A stretch of DNA of 64,000 bases from Paenibacillus sp. SY21-1 (GCF_005222705.1 NZ_STGF01000016.1:1-64000), one strand, 5' to 3'; counted from the stretch's first letter, positions 8,200 to 16,514 are shown. A program made the numbers and translations. Notes: generated from the letters alone by a model not told the origin.

Positions 8200-8268
8200 T
8201 TACTTCTTTTTCTTTTTAAATACACCAAAAAGTATGGCAAAGATAATTACAACGATTAAAAACCCCAT
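8200..8268 (-). CDS. 22-residue hydrophobic peptide
   Basis: MGFLIVVIIFAILFGVFKKKKK is a complete membrane helix with a five-lysine tail. It is preceded by a consensus GGGAGGG six bases before the ATG. Such peptides are found as type I toxins, as small membrane regulators, or as spore proteins; the sequence alone does not say which. No antisense RNA promoter was obvious to me. Confidence 0.5.
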   Translation of the reverse strand: MGFLIVVIIFAILFGVFKKKKK

Positions 8269-8526
8269 CAATATCCCTCCCATTCGAGATTATAGCATGC
8301 GAAATTGTTATTTGGACACTTAAACGACATTAGATGGAGGGAGTCTGTTACTCAGATGGTTAGCAGCCCATTTTATTTTTTGTTCAAATTCGTTGATAGT
8401 TTGATTAAATCGGCTGCCGTGTTCAGTGAATTAGTGATAATCTAAGATCACAGGTGGAGAATCTTGCCATAAGGGACGGCGGAAATTTGTGGAGTTTCCT
8501 CGTCAAGTCCATTCGCAATTTTGCGT

Positions 8527-9387
8527 TTAAGATGACGGTGCCAAAGTGCTTTCCAGCTTGCGAAAAAGATATTGGGCCAGACTGGGATAATCAAAGCTCG
8601 TGTGTGGCGTGGTGGCTTGCATAGTTGTAGCCCACATTGCATTCCAGAAAGATACGACATATTCCATATCATGAAGCGCTTGGAGGAGGGAGGGGGACGA
8701 ATAGCCGAAATAAGCACGTAAGAGCGCTGCCTGCTTTTCATGTCCTATAGATTGGCTGATACATGCAAGATCGTACAGGATATCTCCCATCCCCGCGAAC
8801 TCCCAGTCCAATAGCCGAAGCGATCCGTCATCCATAAAATTATTGGCAAAAGGATCGTTGTGGCAAAGTCCCTGGAAGTTGTCCGAGACGGCCTCTCGCG
8901 TTGCATGTATTTGGTGAAGCCGTTCCATCATTTTGTTCAACGATCCGGGTAACTGCTGTCCGCGCTTTGTTGCTTTTTGAATCCATCTTTCAATGTCCCG
9001 ATAAGGCGAAAATGCGAATGAAATTTCGGAAGAGGTGTGTACCTTCTTAAGCAAGGCGGCTGCACGGTCAACATTCTGGGCCAAATCGTTCGAAGCCCAT
9101 GTGCGACCTTCAATGAATCGAGTAATCATGTGCCCCTGTTCGGCGTCAAAACACAAAAGATCGGGCGTTGTCCCTAAAGCGCTCACAGCTTTCATAGCCG
9201 ACAATTCTGCATGCCGGTTGATCCCCAACTCTCCGGAAAGTACACCGTTTATGCGGACAACCACTTTTTCCAAACCGTTCGATACGACATAGTTCCGGTT
9301 CGTCAATCCGCTTTCTTGAAATTTCATATCCAGCCGTTCCGGATTCCATCCCAGCTTTTTTACCACTAATTCGAGCACCAATTCCAC
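8527..9387 (-). CDS. choline kinase-like / aminoglycoside phosphotransferase family protein
   Basis: 286 residues with a protein-kinase-like fold. Landmarks are a nucleotide loop region (GLTNRNYVVS), the lysine-equivalent strand KVVVRI, the catalytic loop LCHNDPFANNF (HxD-x4-N) and the Mg-binding LLDWEFAGMGD. The LDWEFAG form and the 'ENRNY'-like loop point to the choline, ethanolamine or thiamine kinase branch rather than antibiotic resistance. Start: GTG with GGGAGGA upstream. It is monocistronic, next to the tRNA-Val gene. Substrate unproven; LicA-type choline phosphorylation and salvage of an alcohol are both possible. Confidence 0.8.
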   Translation of the reverse strand: MELVLELVVKKLGWNPERLDMKFQESGLTNRNYVVSNGLEKVVVRINGVLSGELGINRHAELSAMKAVSALGTTPDLLCFDAEQGHMITRFIEGRTWASNDLAQNVDRAAALLKKVHTSSEISFAFSPYRDIERWIQKATKRGQQLPGSLNKMMERLHQIHATREAVSDNFQGLCHNDPFANNFMDDGSLRLLDWEFAGMGDILYDLACISQSIGHEKQAALLRAYFGYSSPSLLQALHDMEYVVSFWNAMWATTMQATTPHTSFDYPSLAQYLFRKLESTLAPSS

Positions 9388-9650
9388 TTGTAATCCTCCC
9401 GTTGGTATCTTTTTTTCTGTTTATTGTACCAATATTGAAGAGTTGCAAGGATACATGATACTGACAAAGAAATGTATAAAATTAACCCAAATTGTGTTAG
9501 GTCATTTTATGAGCACAGATCATGCTAGAGAAATAACTCGATGGGATCGGGTAAACAAGATTCTTTTTAAAAACAACGTACCAACCCAATATTTTTTGTC
9601 CCTAATTCACACTTCAAAATCCAACTTCAATATAAAAAATAACATAAAGG

Positions 9651-9689
9651 AAAAAAGCCACGAGCCCAGTGTTTACAAGGCTTCATGGC
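9651..9689 (-). terminator. terminator of the tRNA-Val gene
   Basis: On the minus strand GCCATGAAGCC and GGGCTCGTGGC pair and are followed by six T residues. A T-run also exists on the plus strand. Confidence 0.75.
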
Positions 9690-9700
9690 TTTTTATTGTA

Positions 9701-9773
9701 TGATCTGAACAGGGCTCGAACCTGTGACCCCTACCCTGTCAAGATAGTGCTCTCCCAGCTGAGCTACCAGATC
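9701..9773 (-). tRNA. tRNA-Val (anticodon GAC)
   Basis: Read on the minus strand: acceptor arms GATCTGG and TCAGATC with discriminator A, D arm GCTC...GAGC, anticodon stem CTATC/GGTAG with loop TTGACAG (anticodon GAC), a 5-nt variable loop, and T arm ACAGG-TTCGAGC-CCTGT. The acceptor closes with one G-T pair. CCA is not encoded. It is an isolated single tRNA gene with its own promoter and terminator. Confidence 0.92.
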
Positions 9774-9797
9774 ATGTGGTGTGTGGCGACAAGTAAT

Positions 9798-9826
9798 AAT
9801 ATATCAGCTTTAAGTTAGTTCGTCAA
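9798..9826 (-). promoter_or_regulatory. promoter of tRNA-Val
   Basis: On the minus strand TTGACG (9826-9821), 17 nt, then TATATT (9803-9798), about 25 nt before the tRNA 5' end. Confidence 0.7.
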
Positions 9827-9939
9827 CTGTTTTTTATTTTTTATGGTGAGACTTGTGATTCAATATGTTCCTTTGATATTCTTGCCTAATAAGCAGGCAT
9901 TCGATCAGGATGCAAATCTATATGAAGGAAGTGTGCAGG

Positions 9940-10296
9940 ATGAGTTATTATAATGAAACCTTTAATCAGCTGGCTGTAGAAATAGGCAAGCTGGAAGGCA
10001 AGTCGGGCATTATCCATTTGCAGAATGATGTGGACTACAAGCTAAAGGTTAGTCGGTTTGCAGGCCTGCAGGCGACAGAGTTCTACGAGGATGAGCGGGA
10101 CCCGATGATCTTTAGAATTTCTTTTATCAATGAAGCCGGACATGAGGATTATATCGAGATTTGGGATAGCGCGATTGCAAGTTTGGATTATACGCAACCG
10201 GATGTGGAGGAAGAGTGGATGTCGGAAGGACTGACGTTTAGATTTGCAGCGCTAAAGGACGAGAGTACGGCGATTGAGTTTTATTCGTTCGCGTAA
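9940..10296 (+). CDS. hypothetical acidic protein (118 residues)
   Basis: Not recognised. It is acidic and probably cytoplasmic, with mixed alpha-beta character (SGIIHLQNDVDYKLKVSRF; MIFRISFINEAGHEDYIEIW). It has no membrane segment. ATG 9940 is favoured by AGGAAG about eight bases upstream; the frame is open from 9910. The last 16 bases overlap the 3' end of the oppositely oriented spo0E-like gene. Confidence 0.6.
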   Translation: MSYYNETFNQLAVEIGKLEGKSGIIHLQNDVDYKLKVSRFAGLQATEFYEDERDPMIFRISFINEAGHEDYIEIWDSAIASLDYTQPDVEEEWMSEGLTFRFAALKDESTAIEFYSFA

Positions 10297-10430
10297 GCGT
10301 TGAGAAGCGAGTCAAGTTTCTGGCTGATTGAAACGACTGCATAATCCGTAAAGTTGCTGCTGCGGTTGGCAATTCGAATCATTTCCGCTCTAAGCTCCTC
10401 GATTTCCTGTTCCAATCCTTTGTTAGCCAT
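10281..10430 (-). CDS. Spo0E family aspartyl-phosphate phosphatase
   Basis: 49 residues. The chain is one predicted helical hairpin: EQEIEELRAEMIRIA, a short loop, then SISQKLDSLLNAY. The SQ-x-LD signature is the catalytic motif of Spo0E, YisI and YnzD, which dephosphorylate Spo0A~P and hold back sporulation. AGGAGGG precedes the ATG. The gene is shorter than most calling cut-offs. Its 3' end overlaps the convergent gene at 9940 by 16 bases. The exact paralogue type is not clear. Confidence 0.85.
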   Translation of the reverse strand: MANKGLEQEIEELRAEMIRIANRSSNFTDYAVVSISQKLDSLLNAYANE

Positions 10431-10569
10431 CTTGTTCCCTCCTAGAATGCTTTTTTATAGATTAAGCATACGCCTAGCTCGTTAAAAAAGTTTCAGTTTC
10501 CTATCAGGTTTTTGTTAGGATGGCGTACGGATATATTAAGTGTATACACATTTTTTAACAATTAGAATC

Positions 10570-10601
10570 AAGGCTCCCAGGACGGCCGTCTTGGGAGCCT
10601 T
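10570..10601. terminator. hairpin between the Spo0E-like and YjfB-like genes
   Basis: AAGGCTCCCA and TGGGAGCCTT form a perfect 10-bp stem; the loop itself contains the palindrome GACGGCCGTC. The T-runs are weak. It lies just past the stop of the YjfB-like gene. Confidence 0.55.
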
Positions 10602-10605
10602 TCCT

Positions 10606-10779
10606 TTATACGCGAATATCGATGCTTTGGCCCAAATGAGGTTGAGCGCTGCTTAGCATCTGTACGAGATTTTGCCCTTGCTGGACAGCCTGATCTTTGG
10701 CCAGGGACATTACGCGAATGCTGGCTGCCTGAGCGATGCTTTGTTGGCTTAAAGCTATGGATGCTGCCGCTATATCCAA
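10606..10779 (-). CDS. YjfB family putative motility protein
   Basis: 57 residues. The N-terminus MDIAAASIALSQQSI and the ending HLGQSIDIRV match the YjfB family, small helical proteins often linked with motility genes. I place the start at TTG 10779, five to six bases after the strong GGAGGAGGTGA site; the GTG at 10788 lies inside that site. With TTG the protein begins MDIAA, as the family does. It stands alone here, away from flagellar clusters. Function is not established for the family. Confidence 0.8.
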   Translation of the reverse strand: MDIAAASIALSQQSIAQAASIRVMSLAKDQAVQQGQNLVQMLSSAQPHLGQSIDIRV

Positions 10780-10922
10780 AGGTTTCACCTCCTCCTACGT
10801 TTTATCGGTAGCGGCTCACATATATGTTATAGGCAGAATAGGAGTATACACGGTATAACGGAAGTCTTTTGGGGCAGGCTATCCATGGCGACGTCAACGA
10901 GAAGGACAAAGGAGTGTGTGAA

Positions 10923-11174
10923 ATGAACGAGTGGAACCAAGGACAGCTGGCGAAGGAGCAGTTTGTTGCCGTTCAGAAAAATGGCGACGGAGATTTAACT
11001 GCCTTCAAAACAAATCAAGGTCGTGTGCTGGACTATGCTACAGCCCTTCAGGAAGTAGAAGCAGGCCGTATCCATGGCGTAAATCGCTTCAAGGGGAGAG
11101 ACGGGGAATTCTACATTCGCGGTGACGCAGACGGAGATCCCACCAATAATTTGGACCAGTTGCCGTTGTTTTAA
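10923..11174 (+). CDS. DUF3892 family protein
   Basis: 83 residues. The chain AVQKNGDGDLTAFKTNQGRV, then GVNRFKGRDGEFYIRGDADG, then NNLDQLP has the conserved features of DUF3892: N-G-D-G-D-I/L, the G-R-V-L-x-Y-x-x-A turn and the R-G-D-x-D-G-D-P-x-N-N-L-D-x-L-P ending. Small, cytoplasmic and of unknown function. ATG 10923 follows AAAGGAGTG. Confidence 0.8.
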   Translation: MNEWNQGQLAKEQFVAVQKNGDGDLTAFKTNQGRVLDYATALQEVEAGRIHGVNRFKGRDGEFYIRGDADGDPTNNLDQLPLF

Positions 11175-11208
11175 TACGAGTTTTGCTGCCTGAACACGAT
11201 GGAAGTGC

Positions 11209-11278
11209 AAAAAGCGCTTTCCTTGGAATAATGTCATTAAGCTATCTTAACGACATTGTCTCCTCGGAGGCGCTTTTT
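11209..11278. terminator. nested bidirectional terminator
   Basis: Outer arms AAAAAGCGC and GCGCTTTTT enclose an inner stem AATGTCATTAA/TTAACGACATT (one mismatch). It serves the converging DUF3892 and MBL-fold genes. Confidence 0.75.
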
Positions 11279-11288
11279 GTATTAGCGG

Positions 11289-12014
11289 CTATAGCTCATA
11301 GCGATGATCCCGTTCCACAATTCGCATGAAGCCTGTACGGCCTCGGTATTGATCCATGGTATCGCCGTAATGCATAAGCCAGGTCAAACGTTGGATATGT
11401 TCCGGCAGCTCTAGCAATTCCTCCAGCGAAGCATGCACTGCGCCAGGCGTTTCAAGCTGGCAATCGTGATAAATCGTGTCGATCCCTTGATCCACGAGTC
11501 GTTTAAGCAGTGGAGCGTTGTATTTCATATCTGCGGAATAGAAAAAATGGTTATTGAAAATAAAGGAATAGCTCTGTTTATTCGGAATATGCTCCGTTCG
11601 CAGCAGCTTGACCTCTAACCCTTGAGCAATGGTGTAAGACACTTCTTCCTGAAGCGGGCGTACATCAAAATAGTCTTCCAGACTGTTGAACGGTCCCTGT
11701 GCCATCCCGCCCCGCAGCGTATATTCCCAGAGCGGCTCGATCAAGGTATCGGCGATGTATAAAACCGGCTTGCGCTTGTATTTAAACATCATTTGAAACC
11801 CGTATTCCTCCAGGCCGCCGACATGATCGCCATGAATGTGACTGATTAGCACGCCATCTAGATCGTTGAAGGATAATTCTCTGTCATACAGGCATTTAGG
11901 CAAAGAAATTCCACAGTCGACAAGCAAACGAAACCCGTTATGCTCAAGCAGCCCGTTATTATTGTCATATAATTTGGAGAAAGCTCCTCCTGTTCCCAAC
12001 ATTCGAATGTTCAT
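11289..12014 (-). CDS. MBL-fold metallohydrolase (RNase Z-like)
   Basis: 241 residues. The metallo-beta-lactamase motif HIHGDHVGG is at 59-67, with further metal ligands in RTEH, YSADMKY and LMHYGD. The N-terminus MNIRMLGTGGAFSKLYDNNN resembles RNase Z and phosphodiesterase-like members. Cytoplasmic, with no signal peptide. The substrate may be RNA, a cyclic nucleotide or a small ester; the sequence does not decide. Monocistronic, with GAGGAGGGTAC upstream of the ATG. Confidence 0.8.
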   Translation of the reverse strand: MNIRMLGTGGAFSKLYDNNNGLLEHNGFRLLVDCGISLPKCLYDRELSFNDLDGVLISHIHGDHVGGLEEYGFQMMFKYKRKPVLYIADTLIEPLWEYTLRGGMAQGPFNSLEDYFDVRPLQEEVSYTIAQGLEVKLLRTEHIPNKQSYSFIFNNHFFYSADMKYNAPLLKRLVDQGIDTIYHDCQLETPGAVHASLEELLELPEHIQRLTWLMHYGDTMDQYRGRTGFMRIVERDHRYEL

Positions 12015-12141
12015 AGCTGTACCCTCCTCAATCTTACTCTTCTAATGTACCAAATTTTTCATTGAACTGACAATTGAAGATGCATAATGCCTTTTCCCTA
12101 CATACAATGCAGTAGGATTTGAATAGTGGAGGGGACAGGAA

Positions 12142-12345
12142 ATGAGCAAAGGCAAAGGAAAAGCGGCCAAGAAAAAGCAGATGGCGTCTGATCACAAGCA
12201 AGTCAATTATAAATTGGTGCTTTCCCAAACGTGCGAGGTATGCAAGACGCCATGCGCCCGCGGCACGGCTTATCTGGAGCGTATGCGCCAGCCCGGAGCG
12301 GTAGGCAAGGGAGTGCCCTGTGTGCTCACGCGAACGTTTGGGTAG
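12142..12345 (+). CDS. small Lys-rich protein with a CxxC-type cluster
   Basis: 67 residues, unrecognised. A very basic N-terminus (SKGKGKAAKKKQ) is followed by QTCEVCKTPCARG and a fourth cysteine near the end (GVPC). Four cysteines could bind zinc. GGAGGGGACAGGAA precedes the ATG. A nucleic-acid-binding role is a guess from charge and cysteines. Confidence 0.6.
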   Translation: MSKGKGKAAKKKQMASDHKQVNYKLVLSQTCEVCKTPCARGTAYLERMRQPGAVGKGVPCVLTRTFG

Positions 12346-12503
12346 CTTCTTCTGGCGGCGCTGCCGACGGGTAAACGTGACGATATACTGGCCTAAATGA
12401 AAAGGGAATTTATGGGTTGAAAATGTTGGCGAGCCAGGCGCAACTTTGCTTGCAATATCGAGTATAACCATACATCCAAGCAATCGGATGGAGGTTGGCT
12501 GCT

Positions 12504-13076
12504 ATGAAATTTAAACGGGTCCTTGTGCTGGCCGCGCTTCTGTCTTTATGGGGCGGCACAATGATGTTTGCAGATTCGGCAACACAGAAGGTTAAAGTTA
12601 TGATTAACGGCGTAGACCAAGAGGAAGGCGGTCTGATTGAGGAGGGCAGAACGTATTTGCCGCTTCGTCAAATGGCAACCTCGTTGCAGGCGGTGGTCGA
12701 GTGGGACGATCAAAGCAAACGGGCAACGGTCTACAAGCCTAATGTGCATATGTTTCTGTTTAAGGAAGACAAAAATAATACGATGTTCGGCAATGTAGAA
12801 AAGGGGTTTCAAGGCAGCTTTAAGGTGTTCGCCCAAATCGACAATTTGAAAACGGATATTACAGCGATTAAAATTTCCATTTTCGATCCGGAAGGGCGGG
12901 AGAAGGTCATTCAATCCGAAGATGTGTCGCCTAAAAATGATAATTTCTGGTTTGCGACCAACTTCATTAGCTACAAGTTCGATTACAGCGGCAAATACGC
13001 TGTCCGCTTTTTTGTAAGAACCAAGAGCGTTTCCGAATGGACGGTCGTATCGGAGAAGCTTATTTCATCGAAATAG
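12504..13076 (+). CDS. secreted protein with copper amine oxidase-like N-terminal (stalk) domain
   Basis: 190 residues. The signal peptide MKFKRVLVLAALLSLWGG is cut near MFADS. Residues 30-80 form a stalk domain: VKVMINGV, EEGRTYLPLRQMATSLQA, VVEWDDQSKRATV. These domains are common in Paenibacillus exported proteins and do not bring amine oxidase activity. The rest (80-190) is a beta-sandwich-like region (KVFAQIDNLKTDITAIKISI) that I do not recognise. ATG 12504 follows GGAGG by eight bases. A wall-associated sensor or adhesin is possible. Confidence 0.75.
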   Translation: MKFKRVLVLAALLSLWGGTMMFADSATQKVKVMINGVDQEEGGLIEEGRTYLPLRQMATSLQAVVEWDDQSKRATVYKPNVHMFLFKEDKNNTMFGNVEKGFQGSFKVFAQIDNLKTDITAIKISIFDPEGREKVIQSEDVSPKNDNFWFATNFISYKFDYSGKYAVRFFVRTKSVSEWTVVSEKLISSK

Positions 13077-13090
13077 CCGGTTATGATGCT

Positions 13091-13130
13091 CAAACAAAGC
13101 GCCCTTCACTTGCGAAGGGCGCTTTGTTTG
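13091..13130. terminator. strong terminator after the stalk-domain gene
   Basis: A perfect 17-bp stem (CAAACAAAGCGCCCTTC and its complement) with a 6-nt loop. Confidence 0.85.
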
Positions 13131-13144
13131 ACGCTGGAAGCGTG

Positions 13145-13158
13145 TCATGTTAACATGA
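13145..13158. promoter_or_regulatory. 14-bp palindrome upstream of the DUF1292 gene
   Basis: TCATGTTAACATGA is perfectly self-complementary and lies about 38 nt before the start codon, where an operator would sit. No regulator is suggested. Confidence 0.3.
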
Positions 13159-13195
13159 TACAGTCTGTATCTATCATTGAAATGGGGTTAAAAGC

Positions 13196-13504
13196 ATGAG
13201 TGAACATCAACATGACGACAATTGCGGATGCGGCGAGGACCACGAGCATGAAGAGCACGTGTTTGTCGTAACGGATGACGATGGCCAAGAACGTGAAATG
13301 GTCATGGTGTATACATTCGAATCCGAGAATAATGTATATGCGGTGCTGCTGGATCGTAATGATCCGGAGGCAGACGGCGTTATTTTCCGTATTGAAGAAG
13401 AAGGGGAAGAATCCTTCCTGGTTGGCATTGAGGACGATGCGGAATGGGATCGCGTAACCGCGATTTACGAAGAAATCGCCCGCACGGAAAACGGCCAGGA
13501 ATAA
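13196..13504 (+). CDS. DUF1292 family protein (YrzB-like)
   Basis: 102 residues, strongly acidic. A His/Cys/Asp-rich N-terminus (EHQHDDNCGCGEDHEHEEH) could bind metal. The DUF1292 core follows: VVTDDDGQEREMVMVYTFES, NVYAVLLDR and FRIEEEGEESFLVGIEDDAEW. In other Bacillales this gene sits with yrrL and yrzL; here it stands alone. Function unknown. Confidence 0.85.
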   Translation: MSEHQHDDNCGCGEDHEHEEHVFVVTDDDGQEREMVMVYTFESENNVYAVLLDRNDPEADGVIFRIEEEGEESFLVGIEDDAEWDRVTAIYEEIARTENGQE

Positions 13505-13527
13505 GCGGAGCGCTCCTTCTCCTGCTG

Positions 13528-13559
13528 AATCTGCAAGCACAGACGCTTGCAGATTTTTT
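13528..13559 (+). terminator. terminator after the DUF1292 gene
   Basis: AATCTGCAAG and CTTGCAGATT form a 10-bp stem followed by a T-run. Confidence 0.75.
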
Positions 13560-13641
13560 GGCATGGACAGACATATCCGTAAGAGACAAGCAGAGCCAGC
13601 AAGCAGCCGACAAACGGCATGCATGCTGGCTCTGGAAGAAA

Positions 13642-15111
13642 CTAAGAAATGGCGGTTTCCTCTACAATAACCTTGACGAATTCAATGCTGCGATCCTCCG
13701 GCCCTTTGACCGGGAGCCCAACTTCTACATGGTCGACAATGTAGTCGATATTTTTTTGAGAAATAACTTCCCCGGGCAGCAATATTGGAATGCCTGGAGG
13801 ATAGACGTAAATAAATTCGGCAATAATGCGTCCAGCGGACTCTTTGAAGGGTATGGTCTCGGTCTCTCCGTAAAACGCATCGCGCGGTGTCAGCGAGAGC
13901 TGCGGAATGTCCGGTATTTTAACGATCAGCTCGCGAGCTTCCGCGCCTTCATGAAAAGCGTCGGACAGCCCTTTTAGAGCGTCCAGCAGTTTGGAGATCG
14001 AATCCGGAGTATCACCAGGCGTTACCAGGCACAAAATGTTATACATATCGCTCATTTCGATTTCTACATTGTAGTTGTCGCGGAGCCAGTTCTCGGTTTC
14101 ATAGCCGGTAATGCCCAAATGACGTACGTGAATGGTCAGCTTTGTTGGATCATAATCATAGGTCGCTTCGCCCCCAAGGATTTCCTCGCCGAAGCTGTGC
14201 AACCCAGGAAGCAGGTTGATCTGTCTTCTGGCATACTGGGCAAGCTCGATCGCCTGCTCCGCGATATCGTGGCCGTTTAGCGCCAGATTGCGGCGGGAGG
14301 TGTCCAGGGAAGCAAGCAAGATATAAGAGGTCGAGGTCGTGGTCAGCATGCTGATGACCGTCTGAATCCGATGCGGATTTACCCGCCCCTTGCGCACGTT
14401 TAACACCGAGCTTTGCGTCATGGAGCCGCCAAGCTTGTGAACGCTCGTTGCCGCCATATCCGCGCCTGCCTGCATGGCCGACATCGGCAGCTTCTCGTGA
14501 AAATGAATGAGAACGCCATGCGCTTCATCAACGAGTACGGGGATGTCGTAGCTGTGGACAAGATCGACAATCTCCTTGAGATTGGCGCATATGCCGTAGT
14601 AGGTCGGGTTAATCACGAGCACGGCCTTGGCATCCGGGTGACGGTCGAGCGCTTTGCGCACCGAGCGGGTCGTAATGCCGTGATCGATGCCCAGATTGCT
14701 GTCGCGTGCCGGTGAAATAAAGACCGGCCGAGCGCCCGCGAATATAATGGCGGCCATAATCGACTTATGCACGTTGCGCGGTACGATAATTTTTTCCCCA
14801 GGGGCGCAGACGGACAAAATCATCGTCATAATTGCGCCGCTTGTCCCTTGAACGGAAAAATACGTATAATCCGCGCCGAATGCGTCGGCAGCCAGCTTCT
14901 GCGTTTGTTCGATGACGCCGGTTGGCTGATGCAAGTCATCCAGAGGCGCTATATTAATAAGGTCGATAGACAGCGCGTTGTCACCAATAAAATTTCGAAA
15001 TTCCGCATCGCTGCCGACGCCTTTTTTGTGTCCGGGTATATGGAATTGCACAGGATTTTGCTCAGCATGGCGCAATAGCGCGCTGAAGAGCGGAGTTTTA
15101 GAATGATCCAC
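13642..15111 (-). CDS. speA: SpeA-type arginine (or lysine) decarboxylase, PLP-dependent
   Basis: About 489 residues, fold-type I (Orn/Lys/Arg decarboxylase, Bacillus type). Motifs: QFHIPGHKKG, SVQGTSGA for phosphate binding, VDEAHG with the PLP aspartate, and TSVHKLGGS with the Schiff-base lysine. It resembles B. subtilis SpeA throughout, so arginine to agmatine for polyamine synthesis is most likely; lysine-specific paralogues look similar. GTG 15111 matches where homologues start, but no clear ribosome binding site is visible. GTG 15123 and a farther ATG at 15240 are alternatives. Convergent with the DUF1292 gene. Confidence 0.85.
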   Translation of the reverse strand: MDHSKTPLFSALLRHAEQNPVQFHIPGHKKGVGSDAEFRNFIGDNALSIDLINIAPLDDLHQPTGVIEQTQKLAADAFGADYTYFSVQGTSGAIMTMILSVCAPGEKIIVPRNVHKSIMAAIIFAGARPVFISPARDSNLGIDHGITTRSVRKALDRHPDAKAVLVINPTYYGICANLKEIVDLVHSYDIPVLVDEAHGVLIHFHEKLPMSAMQAGADMAATSVHKLGGSMTQSSVLNVRKGRVNPHRIQTVISMLTTTSTSYILLASLDTSRRNLALNGHDIAEQAIELAQYARRQINLLPGLHSFGEEILGGEATYDYDPTKLTIHVRHLGITGYETENWLRDNYNVEIEMSDMYNILCLVTPGDTPDSISKLLDALKGLSDAFHEGAEARELIVKIPDIPQLSLTPRDAFYGETETIPFKESAGRIIAEFIYVYPPGIPILLPGEVISQKNIDYIVDHVEVGLPVKGPEDRSIEFVKVIVEETAIS

Positions 15112-15287
15112 TGCTAGTATCACTGCCTTTCGCGAAAAGATTGCAAACAAAGTAGAGTATAACAAATACGGAGTGGATTGCAAGTGTGTTTTTTGTATAC
15201 GTTGACTGGCAGGAACATTGTTCTTGAATTGTTCATACATGCCGGTTTGGAGGATATGGTAACATAGGTTGGTGGAGGGATGGCAAC

Positions 15288-16481
15288 ATGAAAGATAAAC
15301 GTTTATTCATTGTAATGGCGATACTGATGACCACCTTTATCGGGTTCGGGATTATCATTCCAGTGATGCCGGAAATTATACTAGCTACGGATTCCGCACA
15401 CGCAGAGAGGCATACGGGAGGCATGCTTGCGGTCTATTCGCTTGTAGCGTTTGTGCTTTCTCCGGTTTGGGGCGGTTTGTCTGACCGCATCGGCAGGCGT
15501 CCGATCATTTTGGTCGGCGTTCTCGGGTTTGCTGCCAGCTTCCTGCTGTTTGGGTTGTCCTCGGGCAATCTGCTGCTGATGTATTTGTCGCGGGTGCTGG
15601 GCGGCTTGTTCTCGGGAGCGGTAACCTCGGTCATCGTAGCCTATGTGGCCGATATTACGACGCCGGAGGAACGAACAAAAGGGATGGGGCTAGTCGGCAT
15701 GTCGATCGGCTTCGGCTTTATGATCGGTCCGGGCGTGGGGGGACTGCTAAGCCTTGTGACGCTGGAAACGCCGTTCTACGCCGCTGCTTTGCTTTCCTTG
15801 CTTACCTTTGGTCTGGCGCTAACGAAGCTGCAGGAGTCGCTTCCGCAAGCGGCGCGAGCCGGAGCGCGGGAGAAACGCGTGTCGCGCTGGACGGCCTTCC
15901 AAGGTCCGCTTAAATATTTGTATGTGCTGGCCTTTCTTGTTACCTTTACGCTTGCAGGGCTGGAGGCGACGATGCAGTTTTTTGGAATTCGGAGATTTGA
16001 TGTGACCCCGTTCCAGGTCGGCATCATGTTTCTGGTCTGCGGAGTTGTCGGAGCATTGGTTCAGGGCGGTTTTGTCCGCCGTAAGATCGGAAAAGGGGAC
16101 GAACCCAAATACATCGCAGTTGGGCTTGTCATATCTGCGCTCGGTTTTTTTATGCTTCTGGCCTCGCATTCCTTATGGTGGGCTACCTTGTCGTTATCGG
16201 TGTTCGGAGTAGGCAACGCGCTGATCCGTCCATGCGTTACCTCTTTGATTACGCAAAAGACGACGGCAGGCCAGGGCGTGGCATCCGGCCTAAGCTCGTC
16301 GATGGACAGCCTGGGCCGCGTTTTGGGCCCGCTGCTTGGCTCTCTGCTGTTTACCGTAAATCTTGGTCTGCCTTATTTCATTGGCGGCCTATTGTGTCTC
16401 GGCGCCTTGCTGCTCCTGCTGCGATTTCGGCAATTGGACAAGCATCGACAGGCCGGCACTCAAGTCGAGGCATCCAACTAG
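15288..16481 (+). CDS. MFS drug-efflux transporter (TetA/multidrug type)
   Basis: 397 residues and about 12 membrane helices. The inter-helix 2-3 motif is GLSDRIGRRPIILVG. VGMSIGFGFMIGPGVGG is motif C of proton antiporters of the DHA1 (TetA, NorA, Bmr) group. GGAGGGA precedes the ATG. Divergent from the speA-like gene with 176 bases between starts. The substrate is not predictable; drug or metabolite export driven by the proton gradient is likely. Confidence 0.88.
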   Translation: MKDKRLFIVMAILMTTFIGFGIIIPVMPEIILATDSAHAERHTGGMLAVYSLVAFVLSPVWGGLSDRIGRRPIILVGVLGFAASFLLFGLSSGNLLLMYLSRVLGGLFSGAVTSVIVAYVADITTPEERTKGMGLVGMSIGFGFMIGPGVGGLLSLVTLETPFYAAALLSLLTFGLALTKLQESLPQAARAGAREKRVSRWTAFQGPLKYLYVLAFLVTFTLAGLEATMQFFGIRRFDVTPFQVGIMFLVCGVVGALVQGGFVRRKIGKGDEPKYIAVGLVISALGFFMLLASHSLWWATLSLSVFGVGNALIRPCVTSLITQKTTAGQGVASGLSSSMDSLGRVLGPLLGSLLFTVNLGLPYFIGGLLCLGALLLLLRFRQLDKHRQAGTQVEASN

Positions 16482-16514
16482 TTTGATTATAAGCCAAACA
16501 ACGACAAAAGGTAT

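Noticed and set aside
9443..9703. 86-codon frame ending in the tRNA-Val gene
   Set aside because: It runs through the tRNA terminator hairpin and into the tRNA 3' end, and has no ribosome binding site.
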